Assembly: GCF_030272615.1 (NCBI RefSeq)
Contig: NC_081405.1
Span: 571,641,752-571,705,751 of the forward strand
Source: Cryptomeria japonica
Taxonomy: Eukaryota; Streptophyta; Pinopsida; Cupressales; Cupressaceae
Reading direction: 5' to 3'
Length of the DNA: 64,000 nt
This document shows, one piece after another, positions 60,359 to 64,000 of this stretch (the stretch's first letter is position 1; every line of letters begins with the position of its first letter). Below the pieces are notes generated by a model, which searched no databases, had not been told where the DNA came from, and was given only the letters and a program-made list of their open reading frames with translations. The position numbers and the translations under genes were made by a program.

Positions 60359-63300
60359 ATGGAGGATTCCAAATTCAAGGTCGAAAAGTTTAACGGCCAG
60401 AATTATCAGTTATGGAAAATGCAGATGGAGGATTACCTGTATCAAAAGGATTTGTGGCGGCCATTGGAAGGAAAGGCAAAGAAACCAACCACAATATCAG
60501 ATGAAGAGTGGGACATTTTAGATAGAAAGGCACTGGGATCCATTCGATTGTGCCTTGCGGCGTCTGTAGCATTCAATATAACAGAAGCAAAAATGACTGT
60601 AGATTTGATGGCAACATTGGCTAAGCTGTATGAGAAACCCTCGGCTTCAAATAAGGTATTTCTTATGAAGCGTTTGTTTAATTTGAAAATGAGTGAGGGA
60701 GGATCTGTAGCGGAGCACTTAAATGAATTTAATACGATTACCAGTCAATTGTCTTCGATAAAAATTACCTTTGCAGAAGAGGTTAGGGCTCTCTTGATTT
60801 TATGTTCTTTGCCAGAAAGCTGGAATAGCTTGGTTATGGCTGTAAGTAACTCTGTCTCTGGTAAAAATACTTTGGTATTTGATGATATTGTTGGTGTTAT
60901 CCTAAGCAAGGAAATGCGAAGGAAAAGCACAGGTGAGACTCCAACATCATCGGGTAGTGTTTTGAATGTGGAGAACAGAGGAAGATCAAAGGAAAGAGGA
61001 AAAAGCCCTGGGAATGAGAAGTCACGAGGGAAGTCAAAGAAAGGACGCTCTCAATCTAGAGGAAAGAAAGATTGCTGGTACTGCGGAAAGCCTGGTCATC
61101 TAAAGAAAGACTGTTGGTCTCGGAAAAACAAAGAAGGAGACAAAAATGAAAATGACAGTAAGGAAGCTAATATTGCAAGTAATACTCTACAAGATGCTTT
61201 AATCTTATGTTTGGATAATGTTAATGATTCCTGGGTAATAGATTCTGGGGCTTCATTTCATGCTACACCCCATAGAAAATATTTTCTAGATTATGTTCAA
61301 GGTGATTTTGGACAGGTATATTTGGGTGATGATGAGCCCTGTCAAATTGTTGGAAAAGGAAAGATAAAGATCAAGTTGCAGAATGGTAATGACTGGTTTC
61401 TGCAGGAGGTAAGACATGTTCCTAATTTAAGAAGAAATTTAATTTCTGCAGGGCAACTAGGTAGTGAAGGTTGCATAGTTACCTTCTCAGACAGTATGTG
61501 GAAGGTCACTAAAGGATCGTTAGTAGTAGCTAAAGGTGCGAAGGTAGGCACATTATATCTGTGTACTGGTAACACTTACTCTACCTTAGCTGCTACAGAT
61601 AAAGTTACTGCAGGGACAACAACAATAAATGTTGTAAGAACAGATTCGATAATGTGGCACCATAGGCTTGGGCACATGAGTGAGAAAGGGATGAAAATCC
61701 TTCACTCCAAAAATCTATTGCCAGGACTAAAGAAGATTGATTTAGAGTTCTGTGAAAACTGTGTTTATGGTAAACAGAAAAGAGTCAGATTTCTCAAGGT
61801 TGGGAAAGAGAAGAAGAGTGAGAAGTTAGAGCTTGTACATTCAGATGTATGGGGACCGGCTCAGGTATCATCTCTTGGTGGCTCTTGTTATTATGTTATT
61901 TTTATTGATGACTCAACTAGAAAAACATAGGTATATTTCCTAAAACAAAAATCAGATGTTTTTGAAACTTTTAAGAAATGGAAAGCTCTGGTTGAGAATG
62001 AGACAGGAAAAAAGTTGAAGTGTCTCAGATCGGATAATGGAGGTGAGTATTGCAGCAAAGCATTTGAAGATTACTGTTCCTTAAATGGGATTCGAAAGCA
62101 GAAGACAGTTCCAGGAACTCCACAGGAAAATGGTGTGTCAGAGAGAATGAATAGGACCATCATTGAACGTGCGAGGAGCATGAGATTGCATGCTGGATTG
62201 CCCTTACATTTTTGGGCAGATGTTGTACATACTGCTGTCTATTTGATAAATAGAGGACCTTCAACCCCTTTGGATGGTGGTATTCCAGAGGAGGCATGGA
62301 CTGGAAAAAAGGTAAATTATTCTTTTCTAAAAACTTTTGGTTGCGAAGCTTTTGTCCATGTTGATAAAGAAAACAGAACCAAGCTTGATGCTAAATCTCA
62401 GAAATGTACCTTCATTGGATATGGGATAGATGAATATGGCTATCGGTTATGGGATTTTGAAAATAAGAAAATAATTAGAAGTAGAGATGTTATATTCAAT
62501 GAGAAGGTTATGTATAAAGAACAGATGCAGGAAAAGAAGCATGAACAGGACAAACAAGAATATGTGGTGTTGGATGAGATTCCTGAAAATGAAATGCCAC
62601 AGGTACCTGATGCTCAGCAACAACAGATTGTCCCACAAACTCCTGCAAGTGTTAGACGTTCTACGAGGACAAGTAGACCCCCTGAAAGATTTTCTCCTTC
62701 TTTGTATTCTATTTTATTAACAGATTCTGGTGAACCAGAAGAATATGAAGAAGCAATGCAGGTGGATGCCAAACAACAGTGGCAACTAGGCATGAAAGAG
62801 GAGATGGACTCCTTGATGAAAAATAAGACTTGGGACTTAGTCCCTTTACCTGCAGAAAAAAGAGCCTTGCCTAACAAATGGGTTTATCGGCTGAAAGACG
62901 AGGAAGGAGGTCAGAAAAGATATAAGGCCAGACTTGTGGTAAAAGGTTTTGCATAGAAAAAGGGTATAGATTATGATGAAATATTTTCTCCAGTTGTAAA
63001 AATGACTTCAATTAGAACTGTACTTAGTCTTGTGGCTGCAGATGATTTACATCTTGAACAATTAGATGTCAAAACAGCTTTTCTCCATGGAGATTTGGAG
63101 GAGGAAATTTACATGTTGCAACCACAGGGATATGAGGTCAAAGGTAAGGAGAACTTGGTGTGCAGGTTGAAGAAAAGTCTGTATGGCCTAAAGCAAGCAC
63201 CCCGACAATGGTATTTAAAATTTGATAGTTTCATGGCTGAACACGGTTATCATAGATGTCATTCTGATCATTGTGTATATTTTAAGAGATTTGATAATGG

Positions 63301-64000
63301 CAGTTATATTATCTTGTTGCTTTATGTTGATGACATGCTTGTTGCTGGGTCTAACATGCAACATATAAATAATCTTAAACAAAAATTAGCCAGGTCATTT
63401 GCTATGAAGGATTTGGGTGCAGCTAAGCAAATTCTCGGTATGAGGATTACACGGGACAAGAAAAATAGAACCTTGAATTTGTCCCAAAGTGAGTATATAA
63501 AGAAGGTGTTGAAAAGATTTAACATGCAGGATGCAAAAGCAGTTAGTACACCTTTGGCTAGTCATTTCAAATTGACCAAGGAGATGTGTCCAAAGGCACA
63601 GGAAGAGGTTAATAAAATGTCTAACATCCCGTATTCATCAGCTGTTGGCAGTCTGATGTATGCAATGGTATGCACAAGGCCAGATATTGCACATGCAGTG
63701 GGAGTTGTGAGCAGGTTTATGAGTAATCCGGGTATGGAACATTGGAATGCTGTGAAATGGATTCTTCGGTATTTGAAAGGAACTACTACGAAGGCATTAT
63801 GTTTCAAAGGATCTAATGCTGCTCTAAGTGGATTTGTTGACTCTGATCTGGCAGGTGATATTGATTCACGGAGGAGTACTACAGGGTATGTTTTTACTAT
63901 AGGGGGAACTGCAGTCAGTTGGATTTCTAGGCTGCAAAAGGTTGTTGCACTTTCAACCACTGAAGCTGAGTATGTTGCTGCTACAGAAGCTAGCAAAGAG
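60359..64000 (+). pseudogene. Copia-2 gag-pol polyprotein, two nonsense codons, 3' end outside window
   Basis: The start is ATG 60359 (MEDSKFKVEKFNGQNYQLWK). Gag has a UBN2-type domain (VFLMKRLFNLKMSEG), a basic SRGKSKKGRSQSRGKK tract and the CCHC knuckle CWYCGKPGHLKKDC at about 61072-61113. Protease: SWVIDSGASFHAT near 61232. The integrase zinc region HHRLGHM...CENCVYGK is followed by the core with HSDVWG (61840), LRSDNGGEY (62025) and ENGVSERMNRT (62128). RT: LDVKTAFLHGDLEEEIYMLQ near 63064 and LLYVDDMLVAGS at 63317-63352. RNase H starts at about 63830. TAG at 61928 replaces Trp (RKT.VYFL) and TAG at 62954 replaces Gln (KGFA.KKG). All else is one frame, so the copy decayed only recently. 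Confidence 0.93.

Larger units (their letters stand above)
59870..64000 (+). mobile_element. Copia-2, Tnt1/Tork-like, 3' end outside window
   Basis: A 5' LTR, tRNA-Met primer-binding site and one long gag-pol frame running to the window edge within RNase H, interrupted by only two stops. RNase H motifs (STTGYVFTIGGTAVSW, LQKVVALSTTEAEYVAA) resemble the Tnt1/Tork lineage. It lies inside the older Gypsy element. Its target duplication cannot be tested without the 3' end. Confidence 0.9.

Noticed and set aside
63562-63996. 144-codon minus-strand open frame
   Set aside because: It is the antisense of the Copia-2 RT/RNase H region, which has catalytic motifs on the plus strand.

Overview
The window looks like repeat-dominated nuclear DNA from a plant with a large genome. 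It holds Copia and Gypsy LTR retrotransposons primed by initiator-Met tRNA, large non-coding LTR elements, a plant mobile domain pseudogene, a plant O-methyltransferase pseudogene and a long CCCTAA-type interstitial array. A conifer or another gymnosperm is a reasonable guess, but nothing here proves it. I see no intact host gene, tRNA, rRNA or CRISPR array. Almost all coding sequence is retrotransposon-derived and broken.

Layout. 1-4807 (+): the decayed 3' half of a pol-less coding LTR element (family A/B), its 3' LTR, and the tail plus 3' LTR of a related copy. 5687-6203: a 273-bp-period tandem duplication. 7402-13185 (+): a Copia element with both LTRs and a TCTCA target-site duplication (TSD). 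It has lost about 1.2 kb of integrase/RT and carries a 1.24-kb solo-LTR-like insertion in gag. 17118-17625 (+): O-methyltransferase pseudogene. 19352-33772 (-): a complete element B with 786/787-bp LTRs and a TTTTC TSD. It encodes a coiled-coil Gag with four zinc knuckles and a roughly 1,070-codon protein of unknown function, but no polymerase. Nested in it at 21771-29671 (-) is a LARD-like non-coding element (LTR about 4.2 kb, internal part 3.7 kb) with only one LTR, yet flanked by a clean AAAAT TSD. 35672-36064 (+): RNase H-like fragment. 41129-43590 (+): plant mobile domain (MAIN-like) pseudogene with a TATA box and an intron. 44762-45845: a 579-bp-period duplication. 45950-50940: about 5 kb of degenerate CCCTAA repeat. 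51190-51412: a 223-bp foldback element. 51795-59869 (-): a decayed Gypsy pol of Tat type, split in its integrase by a 4.2-kb solo LTR of the LARD family (52672-56846, TSD CAAGG). 59870-64000 (+): a young Tnt1/Tork-like Copia that inserted into the Gypsy element and runs off the window.

How the parts relate. Insertion order can be read directly: LARD into B, LARD solo LTR into Gypsy, Copia into Gypsy, and the 1.24-kb insertion into the first Copia. Removing each LARD-family insertion with one TSD copy restores the host reading frame. Elements A/B and the LARD lack a polymerase and must have been mobilised in trans; the Copia and Gypsy elements are of autonomous types but are disabled here. The three least usual features are the pol-less two-ORF family, the one-LTR LARD ending inside its primer-binding site, and the inverted-repeat arrays that occupy the same place in both LARD LTRs but have different sequences.
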